Shown: positions 34,701 to 49,700 of the stretch, one piece after another | How the letters are laid out: the number at the start of each line of letters is the position of its first letter | Position numbering within the stretch: position 1 is the first letter of the stretch | DNA from: Morinoia aosen | Lineage: Eukaryota > Arthropoda > Malacostraca > Amphipoda > Talitridae | Direction: 5' to 3' | Length of the DNA stretch: 64,000 nucleotides | Assembly (NCBI GenBank): GCA_030386875.1 | Contig: CM059563.1 | Span: 35,254,139-35,318,138, forward strand | Notes under the pieces: generated by a model | Seen by the model: the letters and a program-made list of their open reading frames with translations, nothing else | The model's database searches: none | What the model was told of the DNA's origin: nothing | Program-made: the position numbers and the translations under genes

Positions 34701-37700
34701 CACAGCTAACCCAGGCACAAACACAACAAACAAGGTCTGCACAGCTAACCCAGGCCCAAACACACAACAATTAAGGTCTGCACAGCTAACCCAGGCACAA
34801 ACACACAACAATCAAGAACTGCACAGCTAAGCCAGGCAGAAACACACAACAATCAAGGTCTGCACAGCTAACCCAGGCACAAACACACAACAATCAAGGT
34901 CTGCACAGCTAACCCAGGCCCAAACACACAACAATCAAGGACTGCACAGCTAAGCCAGGCACAAACACACACAATCAAGGTCTGCACAGCTAACCCAGGC
35001 CCAAACACACAACAATCAAGGACTGCACAGCTAAGCCAGGCACAAACACACAACAATCAAGGTCTGCACACCTAAGCCAGGCACAAACACACAACATTAC
35101 AATTCAGGGCTGCACAGCTGCGTGAGATCACCTGAGCCACTGGCGCTCCCAGAGCTTGACCTCAGCATTGTGGCGAGGGGGCAGAGCCCTGATGGCCATG
35201 TCGGTACTGCCTTTGTTCATGGCCACTTCATACGCAGCCACCGCTTGCTCCATGAAGCCATGTTGCTCAAATGTCACAGCCTGAAAATTAGAAAATGCAA
35301 AAATTAACTAATGCGAGAGAATGGATGATTGATGGATTATAAGAAAGTTCTAGCCTCTCCTAGCGTTAACCACAACAAAGATGTTCAAAGAGAGGAAGAA
35401 TGAAGGCATCATTTAGTATGGAGTTGAGGGAATGCAGAATCTACGCACAAGGAGCATAAAAACATTAAGCCAAGAAAGAGGTTAATGAAACGAGATAACA
35501 GTTGAAGAGGAAAGTAAGTGCTGAAAAACAGGACAGCAGTGAGCCGAGAATAAAAAAGTCTGTACCAAAACAAAAACCTATTCTATTTCAACAGAAAGAA
35601 GGCCTACCCAACCCTTAGCTTGGGACCTTGCATAATTCCTTTGGGAGTGTTGGCTCCCAGGGATACAATAGTAGTATCTCCTTAAGTGGGGGTGAGAGAA
35701 TGAAATAAAAAATTCTCAACACTGCTCTACCCCGTTAACGTGAAACAATTAACATAAAGTGGCAATAAAAAACTTTGTGGCTTCATGAAACTTCTTCAAA
35801 AACTTGCGGCATAATGCATAAGAGTTATCAAGGAAGACTCAACCTCACGATACAGGTTTGAAGAAGATAAATTAAACTGGAACTTCACAGTTATTAAGCC
35901 TGAATCAGTGTTTTTTCTGGCACATCATAACAGAATAAAAACACATTCATAATTTCATCAATTCAGACTGTCCGCGCCTTTTAAAATTGACATTATTCTA
36001 AGACCCAAGACAGGAATGGAGGAATTTCTCTGCTCAGGGACTGTTGTTGCTTCTCGCTGAGCACACTCCAGATGCGCGGGAAGAGCTGCTTCCACACCCA
36101 CTCTGCCAAGCCTGTGTCCATGTGGCAGAGCTGGGCCGTGCCCGCCAGAAAATGGTTCGTGAACGGAGAAGAGGAATAACTATATCTCATCTAAGATACA
36201 CAGATTGAAAAATAAACAATTTAATAAGAGGAACAATTGAATCTTATCTAGGATACACAGGGTGAACATTCAACAACTTAACAAGAGGAACAATTGAATC
36301 TTATGTAGGATACACAGGGTGAACATTTAACAACTTAACAAGAGGAACAATTGAATCTTATGTAGGATACACAGGGTGAACATTTAACAACTTAACAAGA
36401 GGAACAATTGAATCTTATCTAGTATACACAGGATGAACAATGAGCAATTTAACAAGAGGAACAATTCACGCACAACAGCCAAAAGCACTCTAACACCGGC
36501 ACTTACGAGCTTGGTCTCTGGGTAGTGGGCATACGTCTGCCATAGTCCGGCCCACAGATCGTCCTCTCGCATCTGGGAGTATAGATCGCTCAGGCCCACC
36601 ATCGCTTCCTGTCAAATTCAATACTGCATAGATTAACACTTAAGCCACAATTGGTAAAACTAGGGTTCAATATTTAACTCAAATTTAATGCCAATTGTTG
36701 CAAGCAATTTTGTAAATACCAAAAATTATTAATTAAATCTTGCTTTCTTTTAGCTTTGATCAAGTACTTAGGAAAATTGAGTTGGTGACTACTGGTTGGT
36801 AGTATGCATCACAGGGTCACCAGCATTATGGAAATCCCCTCCGTTCTCACCAGTGGGCAAGTTGCGATCAAAGTGTTTAAACATAGTAAAAACTGGCGTG
36901 CTTAACAGTACAATACACAAGCCACAGTTCTGAAAACACTAAAATAACCTCTAATTATTGTTAATTTCGCTCAAATGCAATGCAGTGATAGCTTGAGACA
37001 TTCTATTCATCATTAATGGTTTAAAGAGAAAAATAAGTAATGGTAGCAGCAGCAGTAGAGAAATAATTTCTATCGTTTGAGAAATTGGATGCCTCGATTA
37101 GTTTAAATTGAAGGGAATTTGAGCAGGAGCAATAATGAAAATAGACCAGCTTTTAAAGGTGTGACGGATGAATCCCACACTCCACAAAAAAGTTTTCCTG
37201 AGTAAAACAAAAACAGCAAAAAATAACTAAGAAAACTAACCGTGAAGACTTGGCAAGTAGGAGAGCTGAAAAAACCAAAGGTGTCCTCAGAGCAAAGCGT
37301 AAATTAGAGCAAAAATGAGTGGATGAAAAACAACCACAAAAATTCTAGAAACTTAGCAAATAGAAGAGTTGAAAAAAAAACGAGTGGCTGACCTGCTGCA
37401 GTGTGAGAAGTTGGTCGGGATAGTCCAAGTCCCTCTTGAGGGAGCCAGATGGAGGTGACCCTTGACTGGCATGCATGATGGCCTCCAGCTGGAGGCTCAT
37501 GCGGTGCCAGAGGTTGTGTCCCTTGCCCAGGTACTGAAGCAAGAAGGGCCGCATGGACACGCTAGGCTGACACAAACATAAAGCTTCCACGAAAGTTTGG
37601 ATGGCCGACGGATGGCTCTCCTTCTGAACGATGTGCGCGCCAGATGACAGGAATGGAGGAATTTCTCTGCTCAGGGACTGTTGTTGCTTCTCGCTGAGCA

Positions 37701-40700
37701 CACTCCAGATGCGCGGGAAGAGCTGCTTCCACACCCACTCTGCCAAGCCTGTGTCCATGTGGCAGAGCTGGGCCGTGCCCGCCAGAAAATGGTTCGTGTA
37801 CACTTCGTTAGCACCTTGGTAAAACTTCCACTGGGTTGAAATCAGCATCAAAACTTTGGCTCTTGAGTTTGTTGAGGAACGCGAACCAGAAAGAGAGCTC
37901 TCTCCAGGTACAGTTGAAGAGAGTTCCATGTCAATGTCATCCTGATTAGTTTCTGAAGAGTTATTTGCAGAGGACGACTCGACATCTTCTTCCTTTACAT
38001 TTGCAAGCATGGAGAAATGAGCGCGATCTGCCGGCTCTGCCCAGCCAATAACAGAGGCAACGCTAGGTAGCATGATGTCACTGCGGGAGACTTGGATGGG
38101 GATTTTCTCGTAGGCAGTGCTCAGCAGGATTTGAATACACTGCTTGATCCAATAATGAGGCCCGATACCGTCCCAGTTCTGGGAACACACGATGTAGAGC
38201 AGGCGACTGTGCAGCCTGTTAGGCATGCTGTCCTGGAACACTTGAAGGAAACTCGCGCGGATCTGTGGCTGATTGCAACGCAGACCCGTCAAGAAGGCCG
38301 TCTCGAGTTTGCTAACAAGCTCAGTCGTCTTCAAATACTCATCACGATACACAAAAAGCACGATGTTCAAGAACTGCGCCATCATTTCGTCATCAAGTGG
38401 GAAACGTTTCTCGACGTACTGCATGAGCTTCACGAGCAAGATGCTCTTTTCACGCAGGCTGGGCGCTTGACCAGGCAGCGAGGCAGTGTGTTTCATCCGC
38501 ACCCACTCGCCCACAACTTTGGTGATGGCCTTCATTACTTTGACGTCAGGTGTTTTTTCAATGAGCCCCACCATCACGTTGCCAATGAAGACCTTGCGCA
38601 TTTCGCTGCTCAGCACACACACTCTGTTCTTGACAAGCTCGAGTAGCACGATGAGAGTGTCCACGCGGTTGGCTTCATCTGGAAAATATTGCAGTTACGC
38701 CTCAAATCTTCAATAAAGATTACACACATCGTTCAGAAGATATACTATCTAATTCACAGGGTGCGTACAGGCTCTGAGGTTCAAAATTCCACTACTTTTT
38801 CATGACTCTTTATGCCAACCAAATCACATTTTCACTACCTCTCTCTGCCCAAAATAATGTCACACAAAGTTAAATTGCAGCACAATAAATGTATTTCAGT
38901 CATAAACTTCACAGAACATTCATCATTACTTGCAGGTCTTGTTTTCATAAATGTGTAAATGATCATCACAACACCAAACAGTCATGCTGGACAGTTCAAT
39001 AGCATCTGCTATGCATTTGCCAGTGCATTAAGTTTGTCATTAATTTCCGCATTCAGCCCCTTGAGTTGTTCTTGCTTGTCTTTGGCTGATTTCCTCAATG
39101 CATTTGACTTTGCCAGTAGGCGCAAATCATTCTTGTCCTCTGCCTTCCGTGCAAAGCTGTCAGCATCCTCCACCAGCGCTTGCAGACTCTCCTCCATCCT
39201 CTTCCGTTTTGTCTTCAGGTTCTCCACTTCATCCAGTTCTCTCTTCCTCTTCTCTTCCTTCTTCTGCTTCTCTGCCTCTTCCTTCTTTTGATCCAGGTAG
39301 TGTTGATAGCGCTGTCTGCCCTGTGAAGCTGAAAAGAGGAGTTTCTTGGAAATGTCAACCTTGGAGATACCTCCTACATGTTTGATGTGGTCCATGACCA
39401 CTCTCTGCGCCACGATGGTGTTCTCACCCATGTTGACTTCCATGAGCTACTTGCTCACAGAAAAGCCCCTTTCCACTGAAGCCTGGCCATGTGACAGGAC
39501 CAGTAGCATCTTCACAACCAGCCACAGTTTCTTGAGGGAGGATGTGGCCAGCTGGCTGCTCCAGAAGACATCTAGCCAATCAGCGTCTTGCTGAAAACTG
39601 TTGAAAGTGCTGACCTTCCTCTGTGCCTCATCAAAGAACTCTGAAAACTGGCTCATCACCTCATCGATGTCACCCTGTGGTAGCCTCTTAGCATCGCTGA
39701 GCAGCTGCAGACAGTTTTTCAGCATGGACTTGGTCTTCTCTCTCTTTGTGCGATCCACAAAGACACTTGGCACCAGCCAGCCCATGTTTCGGGCCAACCC
39801 GAACTTCAAAGGTGACTTCTCAACAATCTTCTTGATGACAGCAACAAGGAAATTCTTCACATCATCCCTGAAGGAGAAAGCAAGCCTCTCATTCACTTTC
39901 TTTGCAGCCATCTGATCTTTCAAAATACTTGCAGCAACAAGGCCAGGGTCAATCTTGCTATTTTGCAGGTAGATGGTCTTGTCATTGAAGTCAAGGGCAG
40001 CATACTTAGCTGGTGTGGTCAGTTTTTCCAGCACCTCTGCTTTCACACACCTCTCCAACAGAACCTTCAAAATCTTGATGATGTCATTGCACATGAAAGG
40101 CAGGAGTGGCGCGTCTCCTTGAAACTTTTTGAGAAAGGGGTTCAAGATCTTCGCAACTGACAGGAACCATTGTTGAAAGTCTTTGTCTCGCAACCACAAG
40201 TTGTTGAAAGAACAACTGCCTGGCATGACGATAATTCCTCAGCTCAGTCTCGGCACCGTAACTCTAGTCACACACACACGGGATGGTCAAGACCGATGAT
40301 AAAAACTCAGCTCGAAAATGTTCAACAGTGGCGACAGGTCAACAATGGTCCGAGCGAGCGCGTGTCTTCAGTCACACTGAGCGCGTTTGGTTTCACGTGA
40401 CGCCTGAGAACCAATCAAAATCGCGGACACTAAAGACGTAGCTGTATCAACCAATCAGAGCCCAAGTAACACTCGAAGGTTACTGACAACGCCTCGCTCA
40501 ACGCGGACCAAACGGAACGAAAATTTTCAACAGTAAAATTTTCTTTTCACGAAAATCCTAAAATTTCATGACTTTCAATGACCATTTTTAAAATTCCACT
40601 ACTTTCGAGGCCTTGAATTTTATTTTCGAAATTCAACTACTTTCCATGCTTCTCCATGCCTGTACGCACCCTGATTATTCAGATAGCCTTCAGATTTTGA

Positions 40701-43700
40701 GAATACAATCAAGGGGAACCAATTTTGACTACCTAATTCAGCGGACAGCGATTCGATTATGACATTACCTAATTCAGATAGTTTTAGATTTCTGAAAATT
40801 AAAAAACTGGAAATAAGAGTATGTTTCATTAACCCGTCTCCACGTGGTCGACCTACCGGGAGGTTTGAAGAAAATGGGTCAACTGTGCAACTTACTGTAC
40901 ATTCATTTTTCAAGTTAGAAGTTACATTGGGGGTTCATTGTAAAGAGAGAGAGTTGTTCTTTCTGTCAGTGGGGGGAAAAAATGCTGCTACCCCAACAAA
41001 AATCTACGAAATTTGAGTTTTTATTTCGGTAAAATACAAAAAACAGAAATCAGAAAATCACTGGCCATTTTTTATTTATTGCACTTTCATGTTTTTTTAT
41101 GATGCATTTTCATAGATTCTGAGTTGCTGAATCTTGTGGTATGTGAATTTTTTTTTCAGGTCTAATAGTTCCGGAGTTGTGTGCATTATATGTAAAACAC
41201 AGTTTTTATTTTTTAGTTCATTTTGTGTATAGGCTGTTATCAAGCAGTTTCATTGCTTGTAAAGAGTTTGATATGCATGGAGCTTTTCCTCCCGAATACA
41301 ATGGTGGTATTATTTTTTGCCTAGGAGTAAATCTGTGGATTTGGACTCCTATTTTTGGAACAAAAAACATAAAAAAATAAAAATGATGGCGACCTTCTAA
41401 GAGGCAGAGTGTGTGCTGGTATGCCTCAGCTACACTGCTGGCCTTCCAAGAGGTTGTGCAGCGCCGGGAGCTACACTCCAGACTGAGCAGAAGAATTCAT
41501 ACAGATTTGAGCTTGTTACCTCTCCTTCCCTGTTCCCACCTAATTTTACCTTACACCAATGAATAGCGCTCAACGAGACGCTTAAGACCATATATGGCAA
41601 CCCTAGGTTTGCTGATGTGAAACATGCACTAGCTTTGCCGACCTTCTAAGAGTCCAGGACGTGGCGACGGGTTAAAAATCAGTACGCTAATTGTTCTGTA
41701 ACTGGGCACTCGCATACGAGGTGAGTTTATGGTGAATCATCTTGGGTTATTCCCTCACATCGGTAGCAGACAGAAAATCTGCAGTATGGTTTGATATACC
41801 GGCACAGTTGTAGTGGGGCATTGAGTGCAGCACTAAAACACAAGGCGCTCTAGAAGTTGTAGTGAAAGTGATCCGTGTTTTTGATGCTCAAAATAACGGT
41901 ACTTTAACCACAAGAAATGCAAATAACTGTATTCGTTTTCTCTGTGTTTGCGTGGTGTAACATTCACAAGAATTAATCACCACATGAATAAGACATGGAC
42001 GTCGTCTTCCATACTTAAAATGAAGCGCCGGTCAGCTTATTTCTCCACCAAACTGCTTATATAGATTAGATTAGATCATTAGTTAGTTTACGCATCCCTA
42101 TACGCAACAAAGGCGATCCAAAGAGAGGAAGAAGGTATGAACTCCATTCCCTTAACTCCATTTAGTATAGAGTTAAGGGAACGCGGAATCTATGCAGAGG
42201 GGCATAGAAACAGTAAGTTGAAAAAGAAGTTTATGGAACAAGACAAAGTATAAGAAAGTAGTGGATATTGAAAAACAGGACATCAGCAAACCAAGAAAAA
42301 ATGATCATTAACAAGAATAAGATTTACGGTAACAACAAAACAGGTCTACCTAACCTTCAACACGGAACCTCACATTTTCCCCTGGGATTATGCCACTAAC
42401 GCATCGAACATCAGAACAATACGTAAAGAAGCGCTCTCTGTGGCCATTATTGATTTCCTCAACATTGAAGGATTATTTCCTCAACATTGAAGTGCTTACA
42501 GAGATATTGTTCAGCGTAAATACTATCAAGAATATATATCATATTATATAAGTATGTGTAAGACTTCCTAGCTACAACAAAGACGATCTCCAAAGAGCAA
42601 AAAGGAGGCATCATTTGATTCGGCCTGTAGAAAATGAGGTGCGTTCCCACAGAGGAGACTCAGAGCACAGAAATAGCTTGTTCAGTTAGAAGGGAAAGAA
42701 AATACAAAGAAGAGACTAGATTAAATCAGTTTAGGCCTCCCAACCACAACAAAGGTGTTCAAGAGAAGAAGGTTGAAGGACCCATTGATATGGTTTTAAG
42801 GGAATGGAAATCTACGCACAAGGTGAGTTCCTATACAAGATCCTTTAGGGAACAGTAGCATAACTGGTCAGTAGCAGAGGGAAGCCAACATAATTAGATC
42901 AAACATCAACAAGATTTCAAAGGCATCAACCCATCAGCACACTACATCAATTACTTGAGATATCAGGTCCAAGCGGCGCCATGTGGGAAGCCGTCATTTC
43001 ATCAACAAGACATCAAAGAAATGCATTAATCTATCAGTACACTAAGGCAATTACTTGAGATATCAGGTCCGATGGGCGTCAAGTGGTCCCGCGTAATTTT
43101 CTGCAGCACTTTCATGACCGACGCCATCAGCTTGTCCAGGTACTGGGTGGAGTGCTGTGCGACAGCTCGCATCACCATCAGGGCGGGGTACAGCGTCAAC
43201 ACGGAGCCGGGAGGGCCGCGGTCATAGTTATTGAGAGTGTCCTGCACTAATTTTGTCGCTCGTGACATCAGCTCCTCAAGATCATCCACCCCAAAAGTGG
43301 TGAACAGGGTTGAGAGGAGAGGATGAAGCAGACGGATGATGCGAGGGTTGGAACAAGCGCAGCAGCACAACAACCCGCGGTATAAGCCTTTCACGGCGGA
43401 CAGCATTTGTTCTCGTTTCAGTTTCCCCACCAGGAAAGTAAGCAGCTCCAAACCAGAGCACACATTTCCCTGGCTGTACTGGGGAGAATCCACGCCTTGG
43501 AAGAGCTTGTCGAGCCAACCGAGCTTGGGGTCGGCATTTGGCCAGACGACGAGAGCGCGTTTGAGCAGGAGAGAGCAACGTCTGGATAGCAACTCGCTGG
43601 CAGTGGCAGCCGGCAATGGAGGGCTGGCATTGGGCAGCAGCGCTGAGGTGGCCGTGCTTGTCTCGTGCACTTGACACGGCAGCCGTACGAGGAAGTACAC

Positions 43701-46700
43701 GACTGTGTCTGCATGCACGGCGGGCCGGTACTGGTCGAGAAGAGTGCGACCCTTCATGCGCGTCTCGACCGCAGGAGTCACTACGCCGGCCTTCTCATCC
43801 GCCACACGCCGTTCTTCCCATTTGATGCAGACCTGCCAGAATTTATGGCTTCGTCATCAGTGTAAAGCCCTAATTGCTATGAGAAATACTCTAACACTGG
43901 ATGTGCATATAAAATGAGTACTGTAAAATATAAAATGAAATTTGAAAATTAGGAGCAATAGAATGAGAAATACTCAAATTCTGCGTATGAATTTATAATA
44001 TGTGTACCGTAACATGAAGTGCAGCACTGCATGTGAACATAAAATACGTATGTATACTGCAAAATAAATTGTGGGCATAACAAGTAGGAACAATTGAGAA
44101 TTGAATTTTATAATGACCATGCCCATGAGCAAAAAACTATAATTATTCGAATGAGCTATTTATTCAAGACAGTGGACATTTGCAGGTAGAATAGAGAATA
44201 GAATAATTTACAAACATACAGTAGACAGGTTGACTTGTACTCTGAATCAGACCAAGGAACGACTACGACACTGTACCTGATGAGGCTAGATTATATCATG
44301 TTAGTTTAAGCCTCCATAACCGCTACAAAAATGAGGCGTATCAAAGAGAAGGAGGAAGGCACCATTAAGTATGGAGATGAGAGAATGGGGAATCTATGCA
44401 GAATGGGCATAGAAACAGTGTGTTGAGAAAGAAGTTCTTGAAAGCAGATCAAAGTTGAAGAAGAAAGTAGTAGGTGCTGAAAAACAGGACAGCAGAGAAC
44501 CGAAAAAGGGGGTCCTTTAATATAACACAAAAAAATTTCATTTCAACAAAAGATAGGCCTACCTAACTCTCAGCTCGGGCCCTCACACATTTTCCTCTGG
44601 GAGCGCCAATTCCCATAGATACAATAGTTACATCCCCCTGAGGGGTATACGTGATAAGGATGGAAAACTAAGAATAAACTATAAACAGGTAGGGATGCAT
44701 CATGAGCAAAGTAGGGGGCCATGAGCAGGAGATAATTTCATACAGATATAACTACAAAATGGACCGACGGAAGGGAAATCCTGGAAAGCAATAAGATCAA
44801 CTGGCAGCTGAAGAGGGTAGGAGCTTAAGAACTACCAGCCCACGAGGGTCAAGTTAAAAACTTACACTCTTTGTTAGAAAATGTTATTTAACAAACATAG
44901 GCCTCAACAGTGCCTCAATTGACATTCTACTTATTAACCAACGCACTTAGTCCAGCAAGTCACACCAAATTTTGTATGCCATCAATGAAAAAGTTTTTTG
45001 AGTCGGTCTCGAGTTCATTTCACGTATTTGGGTTTGAATAACTTCTCAAATGAAAACTCAGATGAGCAGAACCATGACTGATGCGCAAAAGAGATGCCTC
45101 TTCACCTATGGAGACAAGCTTGTATGCTATAACTACACATCTCTCTAGCTCATGCAGTTGCCATGGGTGATCAGTCAAGGTTGATGACACCCACTGTCTT
45201 CTTTTTGAGGTACACTGATCCACCCATTATAGAACTGATCAATCAATAAGATATGTCTTCCCAGGACGAAGACACAGTCCCTCCTAAGCTAAAGAAATTT
45301 CCGATAAATTGTAGTATTTTTCATACTTTGACTTTGAAAATGCGAAGAGCTATTTTTCAAACTGACTATGGATTCGCCATGGCTGCTGTTCTGGGTGATG
45401 CGATCGCTATAAATCTTCGCAGACAAACTACTGAAGCACACCAACTCAGCGCATGCGCATGCAACACAAACTTGAGAAAAATAACATGCGAGCATTTTCA
45501 TTGAGTGAGCCACTCGTGGCACAAGGGGCAGTTGAGGGTTAAGTGACACCATGAGGGCTTGAAATTTGAGCCGTAGATGGTACAGCTCGTAAAGCTGGTA
45601 TTAGAAGGCGTTCATATCTTAATGAGACAAAAAAAAGAGTTAGAATTTTAAGGCAGTTTAAGCTCCCCTAACCGCAATGGAAGCGTTACCAAGAGCTGAA
45701 GGAGATATCATTTAGTATGGAATGAAGGGAATGAAGAATCTATGCGACTGTTCCGACCCTTTCAGTATCAGGTCGTAACTAAACGCGAATGAGGTTCGGG
45801 AGTGACTCAACAGCCGAATGTGGTTATCCTTTATTGTTACTTCAGAATTGACACAGGCTTCGCAATTGGTAGAGAATCTTTAGATCGGAAGGTAATCTCG
45901 TTACTTCTATAGCGCATCTGTGATCTCTACAGATGCTTTCTCGACAGCCGAGCTTCCGCTACTGACAGCGACGCTTCTGTTTGTAAATGCTACCTCTACG
46001 GCAAGCCACCGCTAATGAACGACGGTGTCTCTCGCCGATTCTATTTATATGCCTGGCGGGCGCACATCTAGGACCCCCCAAGCACAAAAATTTTTTATTA
46101 CAATAAAAATATTTTTAAAACGTCAATCAATCACATTGATTATCCTTTGACGATCAATAATTCTTACAACCCGTCAAGTTAATTACACAGATCAGAACGT
46201 ATGACAAATTGCTTCCGAATTATGAACGGAGGTAGGCAGGTATGGCCTTTGCTGTCCGAAAAAACAAAAACAAAATTGCTTCCGAATTATGAACGGAGGT
46301 AGGCAGGTATGGCCTTTGCTGTCATCATAAACAAATTTCAACGGTAATCCTACATCTTGTTAAACATTATTTTTAGTGTCAATATTATATTTTAGTGTCA
46401 ATTCAATACTAGATTTATTACCCAAAATCAACCAAATAATCACTCTACGCACTTAGCTCAAACAATTTGTTTATTCATTATCAAGTTATTTATCAATTTA
46501 TTCTTAGAATTCTTGGATACTCCAGATATTTCGGATACAAATGGATACACCACACAATTTTATTAACATATCAAAATATCAAAATCAAACATCAAAACGC
46601 GTATTTAATAAATCCTTTCCATAAGGTACACTTTCTTGAACAAACTGGACACCTACCGTCAGATCGAGAACAAAATTTCTATTTTGAATTAACATATTAA

Positions 46701-49700
46701 CATATTTCGAGAACAGAATTTTATTCGCAATATAATACTTCGTCGCAATATTTCACGTGAATACATGAACAAAATAATCTATAAAATAGAATACATAATC
46801 CGTATATAATAGAGATTTTTTCCGTATAAAATAGAATTAATCTAAGACATGGAAGGTTACTACTCCGTTGGAGATTGGATAATCGGAACATGATATTCTG
46901 ATCTATGGTATTCAGATTCAGAGTGTGGGAGTCTAGCGTTGTAATGTTACGCGCTAACTTGAGGTGGAAGTGCAACTAGTTGTTCAGGAGTCGCCCAAGG
47001 AATCTGAAAGGAACCGAGACAGGAAATTAGCAAGGCCACAAGTTTAAAGTAAGCAATTGTCGTTTCATAATAAGGCAACGCTTCATTCTCATTAAGACAC
47101 ATTCATTTCAACTACACTACCTAGCATTGTTGCCAAACAATTTGCGGCAGAAGCGCAGATCTCGCGGCTTCGCGCTCGCACTCTCGTGTTGACATTTCCA
47201 AGATTGCATCTCAGTTTATCAACTCTAGCTGACGGCTTGACGAACACAGCCTTTGATGTCGCAACAACAGTATGACAACATCCTAAGCTCAACATCTCGT
47301 CACAAGGTGTTTGCGCAAAACAATATTTCCTAACGCAAGACATACATAAAGTCTTAAGAAAGAAACTCATAGAACGCACTTCAAAACTAAAAACTGTTAA
47401 TTAACCGTTTCTATCGTGAGCAAAACTGTGGCATTTTCAGCCTCGATGCACAATGAAAAAATAAATTTCTGCAAGGTCATCAATGTTTCTTGCCACGACA
47501 GATCACAATCAATAATCACGTACTGCTTTTGCACAAGAAAATTACGTATTATTATACTGTACTTGTTGAACTGTTACACTGTGAACGGGTACTTCACGTT
47601 TCACTTATCGCGTTACGTTAATGCCTCAATCAAAAAGGTTAAATACTAAAGCATATACGAGGTTAAACATGAAGCATAAGCAAATACAGCAAAAAGAATG
47701 ATTGAACACGTAAGGACATACTCTTACAGTACGTACACAAAAAGTTGTCAAGGCAAAAATCAATATTGACGTTAAATACTCTAAATTTTAATCGCTCAAT
47801 CAATTGTAAATTATCCCGTAGAAACCTTGGGAGACTTGACGACAAATTTTTAATTCTTTTGCGTTTGATTAATTTCAAATTACACAACATAACTTTACTG
47901 ATTATGAAATTCTAGAAGACTTGCAAAAATGACTGTTATGACGCACTAGATCGTAAACGTGCTCAAAAAACATTACGGGCAGCCACTCTCGTTTAACGGA
48001 TAACTAAGAATTAAGTTGAATATTTATTGACTTTTAATTAGTTTTCACTATTCAATTATTTGTCAATTCTTCAAAACACATCTTATTCATGACTATTTAC
48101 CAGTCATATTCATGCCCACGCCTTCGTACCTCGGCTGCCAACTGTTGCTAAACAGAGCCACAGGAAGTTCGGCGTCTCACTGTCTGGCGAATGTATCGCC
48201 TTGGTATAGGGTTCATTGCCTTGTGCAGCCGGCGCTGCGCGCTGCTCTGCACACTCTACCTCTATTACTCGTTTCTCTTAACTAATTACCTCACCACCAC
48301 GCGTGGTTAATTAATGGGCGTCTAACGCCTCTCATTACTTCTCTTGTATGTTACTTCTGTTCGCCAGCACAATGACAACCGCAATCTACAATGCTAAACT
48401 CTGATCATCATGGTATCAATGGCATTAATTCCTAGTTCATCAACACGAATATCGTTACAACAATGCCTCGGTTCTACAGATACTACCCCAACGTCTTTAC
48501 CAGAGATGGCATTGAAACTTTCACCACAAACACTGTCGACCCTGGGTAGACTCGCATTACCGGGAACATCGCAAACATTCGCTTCTCTAAAGCTTACTCA
48601 CTTAATTGTCTGCGCGAATTCATTTCTACTTCAATACTTTGACCTCGCTGATAGAATTACCTGGTACTAATTTGCCTTTTCCCAGATAGCCCCACAGCAT
48701 TTCTGTCTCGGGGTTATTCGCTGCCCCACAGCATTTATCGCTAGGCTATCTAGTTGCCTTCCGCCATTTTCTAGGCTCTCTATACCGTAGCAAATATTAC
48801 TCCTTACGCCTCCTCTGGACAACCACGTCTGTCATCAGACACTTGATATCATTATTTAATTTCCGCCGACCACGGGCTACTTCTTTGGAATCAGAAACGT
48901 ACCCTTCGCCGACAACTCCTGTGATCCCGACAGATTTACTATTAGTGTCTTTCTTCTCGACATCTAAATGACTGTCCTGAACAACACTCGTTGCCTGCAC
49001 AAAGGTACTCAATCCTCCCTTTAATTCTCCTTGTACATCTGACAAGTAAACTTCGGATTCAACATGATCCTTCTCCACTTTTTCTAAGGTACTTATAATT
49101 GCATTCTCTGGTAAAACAATCGCTCTGTCGGAGCTATTAATTAACAACGGAATCTTTCTCCTATTGTTAACTCTCACAATTGCTTCTGCGACACAAATGC
49201 CTTCTTTTAAAGTTGCTTTCTTTATTATGTATTCTCCATTTTTACACCTTCCAACATGTCCAACATGTTTCAAAATTACTTTGGGAGCAATCTCCACTTG
49301 TCGAGTATGCACTCTTAACGGCCTTGGCCTTGTGTGGGAATTGGTAACTGCAACTGCGCCTCGAACAGGCTGATTTTCTCTCTTACCATCCCTTTTTACT
49401 TCCTCGCCTGCTCTCTCAGCAATGCACGTCCTGAAGTTTTCTCTCTTCTCTCTTAGCTTATTTAGGACTTTTTTCTTAGCTCTGGACGTAATCGTGTCTG
49501 CCATGAGACACTCAGTATTCTCTATTAAATACTCGAGACACTCTGTCTTTCTCTTTTTTCGTCGTTTTACCTCTGCAAAGGGGATTTTCTCGTCCTTGAT
49601 AATTAAACATCTTTATTTCAAGTCTACAACGGCGTTCTTGTCCAATAAATCACGCCCAATAATGACGTCATAATTTTAAATACCATCTTTAATTATTAAA

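Noticed and set aside
35993-36190. Copy of exon 5 as an alternative Nipped-A exon
   Set aside because: No AG acceptor at its upstream edge and no consistent donor; flanking bases break the reading frame.
39009-40226. Host gene nested in intron 4-5
   Set aside because: Lies inside terminal inverted repeats with a near-matching 8-bp flank and has a hATC-like motif; it is transposase-derived.
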